Shown here: positions 27,229 through 35,835 of the stretch, one piece after another
How the letters are laid out: each line of letters opens with the position of its first letter
Position numbering within the stretch: position 1 is the first letter of the stretch
From: Caulobacter mirabilis
GTDB taxonomy: Bacteria > Pseudomonadota > Alphaproteobacteria > Caulobacterales > Caulobacteraceae
DNA: 64,000 bases
Direction of reading: 5' to 3'
NCBI RefSeq assembly: GCF_002749615.1
Contig: NZ_CP024201.1
Location: 3,448,501 to 3,512,500, forward strand
Made by a program: the position numbers and the translations under genes
Notes under the pieces: generated by a model
The model's input: the letters and a program-made list of their open reading frames with translations, nothing else
What the model was told of the DNA's origin: nothing
Database searches by the model: none

Positions 27229-28242
27229 CTACGGCCTTTGGGTGGAGAGCACGGCTCGTCCGTCGGCGGACTGTCGAAGCGACAGGCCGAAGACAGCGGC
27301 CATGGAGTCGGCGAAAAGGTCCGCCTCCGATGTCCGGAAGGCGCCGCTGACGCGCAGGCGCTCGGCCCTCGGGTCCGCGATCACGATACGCCGTCGCGTG
27401 TAGCGGTTCATCTCGGCGACGGCTTCTCGCAGCGGCGTCTCCTCGAAGAAGACGACGCCGTCGCGCCAGGCCGCGAGACGCTTGGTGTCAGCCTTGCGGA
27501 CAGTCATCGGCCCGCCCTGGGCCGCCGTCAGCACTTCCCCCGCCGACAGGGTCTGGACGGGAGTCGACGAGTCCGTGGACACGCGAACGACCCCGTCGAG
27601 CATGGCGACGCGAAGCTCGCCGGGCAGGCTGAGCACATCGAAGACCGTGCCGACCGCCGTCACCCGCCGCCCTTCCGCCAGGACTTCGAACGGACGGCTG
27701 GGGTCGTGGGCGACGGAGAACAGGGCCTGGCCCTGGACAAGCTTCGCCGTGCGGCCGCGGCGATCGAACGTGGTTTCGACGACGCTGTCGGTGTTGAGCG
27801 TCATGACCGAGCCGTCGGCCAGGGAGACGGTCGCCCGCTCGCCCGGGATCGTCACATAGCGGGCCGTCGTCGTCTGCGCGCCGCCGAAGACCCTCGCGAA
27901 ATCCTCGCCGCGGCCCGACGCCCACCAGCCGCCGACGCCGCCCAGAAGCAAGGTCGCGGCGACGAGGCCGGCGGCGAACGCCGCCGGCAGAGGCCGTCGC
28001 TCCCGCCGCGCCTTCAGCGCCGAGCGACGCATGGCCAGGAGTTCGTCCTCGTCGCCGAACTGCTTCAGCAGACGGTCCGCCGCCAGAGCCGCGTCGAAGG
28101 CCTTGCGATGCTGCGCGTCCGCCGACAGCCAGGCTTCCATTTCCGCGACCTCATCCGCGTCCATGGCGTCTTCGGCGCGCAACGCCCACTGAACGGCGGC
28201 CTCCTCCGATCGCAGGCTTGTGCAATCCATCAGGCTCTTCAT
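27229..28242 (-). CDS. FecR-family anti-sigma regulator
   Basis: A 337-residue inner-membrane regulator. The cytoplasmic N-terminal part (about 1-85, AVQWALRAEDAMDADEVAEMEAWLSADAQHRKAF) is the DUF4880-type sigma-binding region. One membrane helix lies at about 87-107. The periplasmic FecR domain contains VTIPGERATVSLADGSVMTLNTDSVVET and FEVLAEGRRVTAVGTVFDV, and the C-terminal part (TPLREAVAEMNRYTRRRIVIADP) is the STN-contacting region. It overlaps the sigma-factor gene by 4 bases. It would hold the sigma factor inactive until the STN receptor signals. Confidence 0.93.
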   Translation of the reverse strand: MKSLMDCTSLRSEEAAVQWALRAEDAMDADEVAEMEAWLSADAQHRKAFDAALAADRLLKQFGDEDELLAMRRSALKARRERRPLPAAFAAGLVAATLLLGGVGGWWASGRGEDFARVFGGAQTTTARYVTIPGERATVSLADGSVMTLNTDSVVETTFDRRGRTAKLVQGQALFSVAHDPSRPFEVLAEGRRVTAVGTVFDVLSLPGELRVAMLDGVVRVSTDSSTPVQTLSAGEVLTAAQGGPMTVRKADTKRLAAWRDGVVFFEETPLREAVAEMNRYTRRRIVIADPRAERLRVSGAFRTSEADLFADSMAAVFGLSLRQSADGRAVLSTQRP

Positions 28243-28808
28243 CGCCCCGCCTCTTCGCGCAGACGGGCGGCCAGATAGGCCATGCCTTTGACGAGGCGCC
28301 GTTCGACGGTGCTGACGGAGACGCCCAGCCGACGGGCGATTTCGACGTGCGTCAGTCGCTCAAGGCGCGCCAGGAGCACGACGTGGCGGGTGCGTTCAGG
28401 CAATTGGCGCAAGCTGTCGATGAATCTCCGCAGCTCCTGGCGCCCCTCCACCACGCGGTCGACCGGATGATCGGCGACGGCGTGCAGAGCCTCGTCATAG
28501 CTGGTGTGGCGGTCTTCCCGACGCGCCCGCGACCGTCGATGCCGATCGATGGCCACCGAGGCCGCCGTTTCGAACAGATAGGCCTCTCCATGCTCCGCCA
28601 CCGCCACGTCGGGCCGGCGGGACAGACGCAGGAAGACATCCTGCACGGCGTCCTCGGCGTCCGGCGCGGAAAGGCCTCTTCGCCTAAAGTAGCGCAGCAG
28701 GGCCGGACGTGCGCGCTGGGACAGCGCGGCCAGGGCGTCGTCGCCCTCGATCACCCTGCCCTCGTCTCCGCGCAGATGCTCGGCCAAACCCGTCCGCCAT
28801 GCCGTCAT
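28239..28808 (-). CDS. ECF sigma factor, FecI-like
   Basis: A 189-residue extracytoplasmic-function sigma factor. Region 2 is LRYFRRRGLSAPDAEDAVQDVFLRLSR, followed by LFETAASVAIDRHRR; region 4 is LPERTRHVVLLARLERLTHVEIARRLGVSVSTVERRLVKGM. The ATG at 28808 has AAGGGGG 7 bases upstream. It overlaps the fecR start by 4 bases, so the pair is translationally coupled. Its likely targets are its own STN receptor gene and perhaps the secreted hydrolase genes that follow on the same strand. Confidence 0.93.
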   Translation of the reverse strand: MTAWRTGLAEHLRGDEGRVIEGDDALAALSQRARPALLRYFRRRGLSAPDAEDAVQDVFLRLSRRPDVAVAEHGEAYLFETAASVAIDRHRRSRARREDRHTSYDEALHAVADHPVDRVVEGRQELRRFIDSLRQLPERTRHVVLLARLERLTHVEIARRLGVSVSTVERRLVKGMAYLAARLREEAGR

Positions 28809-28928
28809 GGGCCCGCCCCCTTCCTATGCGGCCGTTGCGGAGGGATTATGAAGGTCCGCAAAGACTGAAACGGAGGAGGCGGTGAAAACCCAGCATTCCG
28901 CCGTCAGCGGGCGGCGCTGGTCGTCATC

Positions 28929-30281
28929 TCACTTGTCGCAAGGCGCCGAGGGCGCGCCCGACACATAGGGGCCGCCAAGGCCGTCCTGGCGAGACCTGTT
29001 CCGCCGCCGTCCGTCGAACAGCAGGCCCCCGACCGCCGTTCCGGCCAAGCCGACCAGGCTGGTCACGTAGGCCAGGTTGGTCAGGAAGGCGATCCAGTCG
29101 AGGTCGAGACGGGCGAACGCCTTGACCAGCAACAGCGCGACACTGCCGACATAGCCGCTGGCGTCGGCGACGTAGATCAGGAAGCCTGCCGTACCGACCG
29201 TGCCGGTGGCCGCGATCATCCGGTCGAACAGAATTCCGTTGAACGGGGTGTAGGCCAGGTAGAGGCCGGCGCCGCTGGCCGTCATCCAGGCGACCGGCCC
29301 CAGCATTCCCGCCTGATGCAGACCGGTCGACGCGCCGAGCAGGGCGAGCCCCCCGCCGATGAAGGCCAGGTTGAACCCGACGGCGCGGCGGTTGTCCTTC
29401 ACCCGGCTGAGGGCGGCCAGCGCGGCCAACACCGCCACGGCGATCGGCAGCTCGGAGACGCTGAACATCGCCGCCGCGTCCTTGAAGCCCAGCTCGGCCC
29501 AGATCTCGGCCGAGAAGTTGTCGCGGAAGTCCCGGACGGCGGTGAGCAGCACATAGACGGCGACCAGGACGGCCAGCACGGGGCCGTGCGCCACCAACAG
29601 AGCCATGCGATCCCGGGCCGACATCGGCGCGCGCCTGACACGCTCGGCCTCGTCGGCGGCGTCCGGCGGCGGCATTTGGGCCAGGCCGGCGACCGCGATG
29701 AACAGCAGGGGCGCGAACAGCAGGCCCGTCAGCGCCGGCATCCAGAGTTCCTGGACTCCCATCAGCAGCAGGGTCTTGCCGACCGATTTCACGACGCCGG
29801 AGGCCAGGATGAAGCTGGCGCACAGCATGGCGCCGAGCGCTTCGGAGAGCCGCCTCCCCTCCAGGAACCCGAACACCAGCCCCCAGATCATGCCCAGCCC
29901 GAGGCCGTTGGCGAACAGGGCCAGCGGCGCGAACGCCGGCGGCAGGACCCCCAGCAGCACCAGCGCCAGCTCCGCGCCGCCGACCAGGATCAGGATCGCC
30001 GCGGCCCGGCGGCCCGGCGGCATCTCTGACACGACCTTGATGCCGACCAGCTTGGACAGGGCGTAGCCGGCGACCTGGGCGATCACCAGCGCGATCTTGA
30101 AGTCCAGGACGAAGGGCCAGCCGACGATGTCGCCATAGTCCGCCGCCGCGAACGGCTTGCGGTAGGCGTACATCGAGAAGTAGGCGGCGAAGGCGGCCAG
30201 ACCGCCATAGGCGGCGAACGCCCAGGGCGGCGCCTGCGTCAGCCAGCGCCCGATCCGCCCCTTCGCATCCGTCGCGCTCAC
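28929..30281 (-). CDS. DUF5690-family membrane transporter, phosphonate context
   Basis: A 450-residue integral membrane protein with about 12 hydrophobic segments, beginning PWAFAAYGGLAAFAAYFSMYAYRKPF, which resembles organophosphate antiporters of the major facilitator type. I place it in the DUF5690 group. The GTG start at 30281 overlaps the phnX stop by 4 bases (GTGA), so it is translationally coupled to a phosphonate-degrading gene. A longer open frame in this phase runs antisense-free through phnX out of frame and is not real. The most likely role is uptake of the phosphonate through the inner membrane; that is inference from context. Confidence 0.82.
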   Translation of the reverse strand: MSATDAKGRIGRWLTQAPPWAFAAYGGLAAFAAYFSMYAYRKPFAAADYGDIVGWPFVLDFKIALVIAQVAGYALSKLVGIKVVSEMPPGRRAAAILILVGGAELALVLLGVLPPAFAPLALFANGLGLGMIWGLVFGFLEGRRLSEALGAMLCASFILASGVVKSVGKTLLLMGVQELWMPALTGLLFAPLLFIAVAGLAQMPPPDAADEAERVRRAPMSARDRMALLVAHGPVLAVLVAVYVLLTAVRDFRDNFSAEIWAELGFKDAAAMFSVSELPIAVAVLAALAALSRVKDNRRAVGFNLAFIGGGLALLGASTGLHQAGMLGPVAWMTASGAGLYLAYTPFNGILFDRMIAATGTVGTAGFLIYVADASGYVGSVALLLVKAFARLDLDWIAFLTNLAYVTSLVGLAGTAVGGLLFDGRRRNRSRQDGLGGPYVSGAPSAPCDK

Positions 30282-31099
30282 CGCGCCCGCTCCGGCGTCT
30301 CTCCGCGCGCGATCCGCGTCTCGATCTCCGCCAGAACGGGTCCGAGCTGAGCCACGCTTTCGACCACGTAATGGGCGCCGGCCGCGCGGAGCGTCTGAGC
30401 GGCCGCTCCGATCCGCGCCGCCTGCTCCGCGGCCGGCAGCGCTTCGAGCGCCTTGATGTCCAGGCCGACGCCGTTGCCGGACGCGGACAGTCCGACCGTC
30501 CAGGCCCCGGCTTCGAGCCCCTCTCCGATGCCGACCTCGGCATCGTCGACCTTGACGCAGGCACGCGCCGGCCAGGCGCCGAGCTCGACCAGCGCCTTCC
30601 ACATCATCAGGGGCGACGGACGGCCGTGGAGAGTCTCCCCGGCGCAGATCACCAGCTCCGGCGCATAACCCTGCTCGGCCGCCAGCGGCAGCACGTCCGC
30701 CATCATCCGCCGGGTGTAGCCTGTGGTCGAACCGATGCGGACGCCCCGCTCGCGCAGGTCGGCGGCGATCTCGGCCGCGCCAGGGATCAGGGTCGCGCAG
30801 GCCCGAGCAGCGGCGACCATCCGCGGCTCGACCGCGTCGTGCAGGCGGCCGACATCCGCCTCGGCCGGCGCCGCGCCATGACGCTCGCGCCACAGGGCCT
30901 CGATGCGCGGCAGGGTGAGCAAGGCGCGCACGTGATCCCGCTTCGCCCTGCCCATATCCGCTCGCGCCTCAGCTTCGGAGATCTCGACTCCCGCTTCGGC
31001 GAACACATCGCGCAAAGCCGCGACAGGCGCGCGACAGCCGAAGTCGACCATGGTGCCGGCCCAGTCGAAGACGACGGCCTGGATGAGAGACCGGCTCAT
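30278..31099 (-). CDS. phnX: Phosphonoacetaldehyde hydrolase (phosphonatase)
   Basis: A 273-residue HAD-superfamily enzyme that cleaves phosphonoacetaldehyde to acetaldehyde and phosphate. The HAD motif I is VVFDWAGTMVDFG with nucleophile Asp12 and Ala14, as in phosphonatase. Lys53 in MGRAKRDHVRALL sits exactly where the Schiff-base lysine of the family is found. Later motifs are STTGYTRRMM and VKVDDAEVGIGEG. Overlaps both neighbours by 4 bases. The usual partner PhnW transaminase is absent; the FAD enzyme just upstream is the likely source of the aldehyde. Confidence 0.95.
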   Translation of the reverse strand: MSRSLIQAVVFDWAGTMVDFGCRAPVAALRDVFAEAGVEISEAEARADMGRAKRDHVRALLTLPRIEALWRERHGAAPAEADVGRLHDAVEPRMVAAARACATLIPGAAEIAADLRERGVRIGSTTGYTRRMMADVLPLAAEQGYAPELVICAGETLHGRPSPLMMWKALVELGAWPARACVKVDDAEVGIGEGLEAGAWTVGLSASGNGVGLDIKALEALPAAEQAARIGAAAQTLRAAGAHYVVESVAQLGPVLAEIETRIARGETPERAR

Positions 31100-32229
31100 G
31101 CGGCGGCTCCTTGCGACAGATCGTACAGATCAGCGATCACCTCCTCGGCCAGGCCGAAGCCGGTGGAGGCGCCTGTGCCGCTGGTCACGGTCACGAGCCG
31201 CACGCCCGGCAGGGGCGTTTCCACGAGGCTGGGGCCCGAGGCGGAGGCATAGGTGCCCGTCCAGCGCTCGAGCACCGGCGGCGGGGCCTGGCCGAACACG
31301 GCGGCGAACTCGTCCAGGATCAGGGCGTCGACGTCGTCGCGGGCGAACGGGTCGGGCGTGGCGGCGTAGTGGTGGCTGTCGCCGACCACCAGCGAGCCGT
31401 CGGCGCTCTGGACGACGATCAGATGGACGCCATGCTCGAGATGGGCAGGCTGTTCGGCCTCCAGCCGAGCGCGCAGCGCCCTGGCCTCCGGCAGCTCGGC
31501 GTAGCCGAGATAGCGGACCAGGCCGAGGTCGGACATCACCGGCGCCGGCAGACGCCAGCCCGGATCGCCCAGGCGCATCATCTGCAGCTTGCAGCGCGTC
31601 ACCTGGGCGCGCGTGAAGTGGTCCGGGAACAGAGTGACCAGGTCGTCGCCAGGGCAGACCACGATCGCGTCGGCGCGGATCGGCCCCGCCGTCGTCTCCA
31701 GTCGTCCGGTCTCGACCCCGCGGACGGCGACGCCTCGCAGGAAGGTCACGCCGTGCACGGCCTGCAGCCAGGCCGCCAGGCGCGGAATGGCCGTGCGGGA
31801 CTCCACGCGAAGATCGACGGCGCTGGTCAGACCGCCCAGGATCTCCCCGCCGCCCGGCAGGCGATCGGACAGGCCGTCGGCGTCACGCCAGGCGCAACCC
31901 TCGGCCATCTCGGTCTCCAGGAAGGCCTGCAGCACCGCCTTCGCCTCCGGCCGGCGCGCGACCATGGTCAGGCCGCGCTGCAGGACGTCGATCCCGGCCG
32001 GTCCGGCGATCTCGCCCCAGACGGCGGCCGATCGGCGCGCCCGCCGCCAGACCTCGCCGCGCGCCTGACCGGTGACGGTCACGAAGCCGAAGTTGCGCAC
32101 CGAGGCGCCGTTGGCCTGGGCGTCGCGGTCCGCCACCACGACCCGTTTGCCGAGACGGGCGGCGGCCAGGGCGTGGGCCAGGCCCACGACGCCGGCGCCG
32201 ACCACGGCCAAATCGAACTGTTGTTCCAA
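31096..32229 (-). CDS. FAD-dependent amine oxidoreductase, TIGR03364-like, phosphonate-linked
   Basis: A 377-residue DAO-type flavoenzyme. The Rossmann motif VVGAGVVGLAHALAAARLG opens the protein, followed by ASVRNFGFVTVTGQ, which is typical of the TIGR03364 group known to sit beside phosphonatase-like genes. The C-terminal FAD-contact region is VTSGTGASTGFGLAEEV. I infer oxidative deamination of an aminoethylphosphonate (perhaps N-methylated) to phosphonoacetaldehyde, feeding PhnX. Its stop overlaps the phnX start (ATGA). It follows the TonB receptor by 94 bases holding two strong stem-loops. Confidence 0.85.
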   Translation of the reverse strand: MEQQFDLAVVGAGVVGLAHALAAARLGKRVVVADRDAQANGASVRNFGFVTVTGQARGEVWRRARRSAAVWGEIAGPAGIDVLQRGLTMVARRPEAKAVLQAFLETEMAEGCAWRDADGLSDRLPGGGEILGGLTSAVDLRVESRTAIPRLAAWLQAVHGVTFLRGVAVRGVETGRLETTAGPIRADAIVVCPGDDLVTLFPDHFTRAQVTRCKLQMMRLGDPGWRLPAPVMSDLGLVRYLGYAELPEARALRARLEAEQPAHLEHGVHLIVVQSADGSLVVGDSHHYAATPDPFARDDVDALILDEFAAVFGQAPPPVLERWTGTYASASGPSLVETPLPGVRLVTVTSGTGASTGFGLAEEVIADLYDLSQGAAA

Positions 32230-32241
32230 GATCTCGTCCTT

Positions 32242-32314
32242 GGCCGCGATCGCGGCCCGAAAGTTCGGAAAGGACGGCCGCGCGGGAGCGAGGGGATCGA
32301 CGTCCCGCGCGGCC
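32242..32314 (-). terminator. Two strong stem-loops between TonB receptor and FAD enzyme genes
   Basis: GGCCGCGATCGCGGCC at 32242-32257 is a perfect palindrome. GGCCGCGCGGGA (32276-32287) pairs perfectly over 12 bases with TCCCGCGCGGCC (32303-32314) around a 15-base loop. Neither has a U tract. They fill the gap after the receptor gene and may reduce read-through or protect the receptor message. Confidence 0.7.
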
Positions 32315-32323
32315 GCGATCGGC

Positions 32324-34756
32324 CTAGAAGCTGAAGCTCAAGCCGGCCGAAACGGTGCGCGGAGCGCCGCGGGTGTAGCGCTGGGTGAACTCGTCCAGCA
32401 TCCCGCCGATGTAGCCTTCATCCAGCAGGTTGGTGACGTTGACCTGGAAGTCGACGGCCCGCCCGTTCTCCAGCGGCAGACGATAGCCGGCCGACAGGTC
32501 GACGATCGTGTAGGCCGGCAGATAGAGGCTGGGCGTGTTCGGAGCGTCGCCGGCCGTCTTGCCGGTGTGCTTCGCGCGGACCCCGGCCCGGAAGTTGTCG
32601 CGACGATAGTCGAGCCCCAGGGAGACCAGGGTGGTCGGCGCGCCCGGAACCTCGTTGCCCTTGGCCACCGGCTTGACGGAGCCGGCGTTGGCCGTGCCGC
32701 CGGTGAAGGCCTCCTGATAGGTGGAGTCGTTCAGGGTCAGCGCCCCGCTCAGCTTGAAGGCCTCGCTCAGGTCATAGACGAAGCTGGCCTCGACGCCCTT
32801 GCTCTCGATGCCCTTGCCGGTGTTGGCGTAGGCGCCCGAGGTGCCGGCGGTGTAGTTGATGCCGCCGTTGCTGCCGCTCGGTCCGCCGGTGATGAAGTCG
32901 GCCGAGTAGAAGGTGATCGCGTTCTTGTAGTTGATGTAATACGCGGTCACCTGGGCCGAGAACCGGCGACCGTGGAAGCGCAGGCCGGCCTCGAAGTCGT
33001 CGGCCACCGACGATTTCAGCTTGCTGGTGTCGGTCTGGGTCTTCTCCAGCGCCCAGTCGCCCGCCGCGCCGTAGTTCTGCGAGAAGCCGCCGAAGACCTG
33101 CAAGTTCTCGTTCACCCGATAGAGCGCGCTCAGGCTGAACAGCACGTCGGAGTCGGCGTTCAGGCTGGTCCGCAGCGGCGCCGTCGACTTGCCGTAGGCG
33201 TCCCAGCCTTCGGTCTCGCCGTCGATCTCGATCAGGTACTTCTGGAGGCCGCCGGTCAGGGTCAGGTCGCCCAGGGTCCAGACGTCCTCGACATAGAGCT
33301 TCCACTGGTCGGTGGAGAAATGCTGCATGAAGTCGATGAGCTGGGGCGCGGTGTAGTAGTCGGGGCCCTTGCGGACGTCGACGATCTGGCGCCAGGCCCG
33401 ACCGAAGTCGCGATCCAGCTTCTCGTACCAGACGCCGGCCTCGACCCGGTGCTGGCCGAACTCGAACCTGGCCTTGGAGGTGAAGCCGTAGCGGTCGTGG
33501 CTGTAGAGGCTGGTGCGGTAGGTCTGCAGCGGGACGCACGAGGCGGAAACCGCGCCGCCGGCGCCGTAGCAGAGCGACGAGGTGATCCGGGTCCCGTCGA
33601 CGTCGGTGTAGTCGAGACCCTGCACCACCGCCCGCTGACGGCCCGAGGCGTCGGTCCAGCCGTAGTAGGCGCGCTTGCGGCTGGAGCCGGCCGCGGTGCC
33701 GCCGGCGATGGTGCGGACGCCATCGGGGCCGATGGCGATCTGTTGGTACGGCGGCGCCCAGTCGCCCTGCCCCTTCTGGTGATGGAAGTAGGGCGCGACT
33801 TCGAACTGCACCGCGTCGCTGAGGGCGTAGTCGAACTTGACGTAGGCCAGGGTGTTCTCGCGATGCGCCGACCAGGCGTGCGCCCAGTTCTCGTTCACGC
33901 CCGCCGGGGTCGAGGTCCAGGCCGGGACCGAGGCGTCGCCCGCCGTCGTGCCGTCCAGGAACGACCGTGAAGCCTCGATCAACGGATCATCGACGGCGTC
34001 GTCGTACGAGATGCGGGCGGTGATGGTGAGCTTGTCGAGCTCGGTGACGGACTTCGCCTCGACATGCCACTCGTCGAAGCCGCTGCCGTCGCTGCAGCCG
34101 TAGACCCAGCGGCAGGCGGTGAAGCGCGCCAGGCCCACATAGGCGCGGGTGGTGTCGCCCAGGACGCGGCCGGTGTCGTAGACGCCGGCGTAGCGGCGCG
34201 CTTCGTTGTCGCCAAAGGTGATCGCGACCAGACCGCCGGCCTCTTCCTTCGGATCGCGGGTGATGTAGGCGATGGTGCCGCCGAGCGCCGAGGCCGAGGC
34301 CGAGCCGACGCCGGTGGTGCCCTGGTCGATCTGGATGCGCTCGACGTTCTCGCTCATCAGATACTTCTGGGCCGGCGCGCCGCCCAGGTAGTAGGAGGCG
34401 TTGTAGGCCGGCATGCCGTCGATCGTCTGACCGATCTTCGAGGAGCGCAGATTGATGTCGAAGCCGCGGATGTTGACGCCGTAGGTCCACGGATCGGCAT
34501 TGAAGGCGTCCGAGCCGCGGATGGCCACGCCCGGCACATCCTGAATGGCGTTGATGATGTTCATCGCCGCCGGCTGCGCAGCGATGGCGTCGGCCGTCAC
34601 GATCGTGTTGCCGCGCGCGACGGGCGCGGCGGTGATCACCACGGCCTCGACGGTCTCGGCCTCCTCGGCGACGTCATCGGCGGCCCAAGCCTGGCCGGCG
34701 GCCAGCGCGATCGCGGCCGCGCCGCAGCTCAGCAGCGCCTTGAGTTGAATCTTCAT
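32324..34756 (-). CDS. TonB-dependent receptor, phosphonate cluster
   Basis: An 810-residue outer-membrane receptor, first gene of the phosphonate operon. The ATG at 34756 follows GGGGAA and begins a signal peptide (MKIQLKALLSCGAAAIALAAGQAWA); a longer reading from 34864 adds an implausible Arg-rich tail. The plug contains VEAVVITAAPVARGNTIVTADAIAAQPAAMNIINAIQDVPGVAIRGSD, in separate blocks. The barrel ends GAPRTVSAGLSFSF. It is probably the outer-membrane entry route for an aminophosphonate or a larger conjugate. A receptor for a small phosphonate would be unusual, as porins normally suffice. Confidence 0.9.
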   Translation of the reverse strand: MKIQLKALLSCGAAAIALAAGQAWAADDVAEEAETVEAVVITAAPVARGNTIVTADAIAAQPAAMNIINAIQDVPGVAIRGSDAFNADPWTYGVNIRGFDINLRSSKIGQTIDGMPAYNASYYLGGAPAQKYLMSENVERIQIDQGTTGVGSASASALGGTIAYITRDPKEEAGGLVAITFGDNEARRYAGVYDTGRVLGDTTRAYVGLARFTACRWVYGCSDGSGFDEWHVEAKSVTELDKLTITARISYDDAVDDPLIEASRSFLDGTTAGDASVPAWTSTPAGVNENWAHAWSAHRENTLAYVKFDYALSDAVQFEVAPYFHHQKGQGDWAPPYQQIAIGPDGVRTIAGGTAAGSSRKRAYYGWTDASGRQRAVVQGLDYTDVDGTRITSSLCYGAGGAVSASCVPLQTYRTSLYSHDRYGFTSKARFEFGQHRVEAGVWYEKLDRDFGRAWRQIVDVRKGPDYYTAPQLIDFMQHFSTDQWKLYVEDVWTLGDLTLTGGLQKYLIEIDGETEGWDAYGKSTAPLRTSLNADSDVLFSLSALYRVNENLQVFGGFSQNYGAAGDWALEKTQTDTSKLKSSVADDFEAGLRFHGRRFSAQVTAYYINYKNAITFYSADFITGGPSGSNGGINYTAGTSGAYANTGKGIESKGVEASFVYDLSEAFKLSGALTLNDSTYQEAFTGGTANAGSVKPVAKGNEVPGAPTTLVSLGLDYRRDNFRAGVRAKHTGKTAGDAPNTPSLYLPAYTIVDLSAGYRLPLENGRAVDFQVNVTNLLDEGYIGGMLDEFTQRYTRGAPRTVSAGLSFSF

Positions 34757-34861
34757 CGATGTTCCCCGGGTCTCTGGTGAGCGGGAACGCCTTCCCGTCT
34801 CGGCGGGCGCTTCATGGGGCGCCCGGCGGCCGCGAAGCCAAGCGTTTGGTTGAATGGGGGG

Positions 34862-34878
34862 CATAGGTCCGGCCTATG
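34862..34878. promoter_or_regulatory. LysR-type operator palindrome
   Basis: CATAGGTCCGGCCTATG is a perfect inverted repeat (6-5-6) and contains T-N11-A (T34864, A34876). It lies in the 191-base gap between the divergent TonB receptor (34756) and the LysR gene (34948). It is very probably the recognition site of that regulator. Confidence 0.85.
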
Positions 34879-34947
34879 TCCGGCGCGCCTCTCGCGGCCC
34901 GACCGTCACGGCCTCGTCATGCGCCGCGGCTAGGGAAGCCTTCCGTC

Positions 34948-35835
34948 ATGGCCGCCAACTATCAGCATCTGCGCGCCTTCCACGCGATCGCCCTGGAGGG
35001 CGGGGTGACGCGCGCCGCGCGCCGCCTGAATGTCGCCCAGCCCACCCTGTCGCAGCAGTTGAAGGCCCTCGAAGAACGGCATGGGGTCGGCCTGTTCGAA
35101 AGCCGACGATCACCGCTGAAGCTGACGGACGCGGGCCGCGACCTGTTCGCCTTGACCGAGCGCCTCTTCGCGGCCGCGGCCGACGTCGACGACATGCTCG
35201 GCGAAGCCGTCAGCCTCACCGGCGGCTCCCTGCGGATCGGCAGCGACTGCCCGCCGCAGGTGGCGCGGATCGTAGCCGGCTTTCGCGCGCGCAATCCCGG
35301 CGCCCAGGTGCAGGTGCGGATGGGCAACGCCCGCGACACGATGCGCTGGCTCAGCGCCGCGGAGATCGATGTCGCGGTCGCCAGCGATCCGCCGGCCGAT
35401 GGTCAGTTCACCTACGATCCGCTCTACACCGACTATCTCCGGGTGGCCCTGCCCGTTGATCACCCGCTTACGGCGCTGACGGCGATCCCGATCGAACGGC
35501 TGGCCGACGAGACCCTGCTGATCCGGGAGCCCACCTCCAAGACCCGCGCCTTCACGGAACAGGCTTTGGACGCGGCCCAGATCGAGGTGCGAGAGACCCT
35601 GGAGCTGCAGAGCCGCGAGACCATTCGCGAAGCGGTCTGTCTCGGACTCGGCGTCAGCGTCTTCTTCTCCTCGGAATGTCCGCCGGATCCGCGCATCGCA
35701 TATCGGCCCTTGTCGGGACAGGTGCGGGAGCAGCCGCTGCGGGGGTATCTCGTGTGCCAGCGGGACCGCCGCCGCAGCGCCCTGATCCGCGCGATACGGG
35801 CGGTCGCGGCGGATCTGGTCACGCCGGCCGGTTAG
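34948..35835 (+). CDS. LysR-family regulator of the phosphonate operon
   Basis: A 295-residue LysR-type regulator. The N-terminal helix-turn-helix is HLRAFHAIALEGGVTRAARRLNVAQPTLSQQLKALEERHGVGLFESRR; the rest is the co-inducer-binding fold with LRIGSDCPP and a C-terminal half. The ATG at 34948 gives the standard family start; an earlier in-frame ATG at 34876 would lie inside the operator palindrome. Divergent from the receptor-FAD enzyme-phnX-transporter operon, which it probably activates when a phosphonate is present. Its end overlaps the convergent hydrolase gene by 17 bases. Confidence 0.92.
   Translation: MAANYQHLRAFHAIALEGGVTRAARRLNVAQPTLSQQLKALEERHGVGLFESRRSPLKLTDAGRDLFALTERLFAAAADVDDMLGEAVSLTGGSLRIGSDCPPQVARIVAGFRARNPGAQVQVRMGNARDTMRWLSAAEIDVAVASDPPADGQFTYDPLYTDYLRVALPVDHPLTALTAIPIERLADETLLIREPTSKTRAFTEQALDAAQIEVRETLELQSRETIREAVCLGLGVSVFFSSECPPDPRIAYRPLSGQVREQPLRGYLVCQRDRRRSALIRAIRAVAADLVTPAG

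Noticed and set aside
30282..30893. N-terminal extension of the DUF5690 transporter frame over phnX
   Set aside because: Arg- and Gly-rich product over a well-supported phnX; the GTG at 30281 overlaps the phnX stop as in a coupled operon.
32072..33970. 632-codon open frame on the plus strand over the phosphonate-cluster TonB receptor
   Set aside because: Antisense shadow of a GC-rich gene; the translation is Gly/Arg/Val-rich without any domain, while the opposite strand encodes a full receptor.
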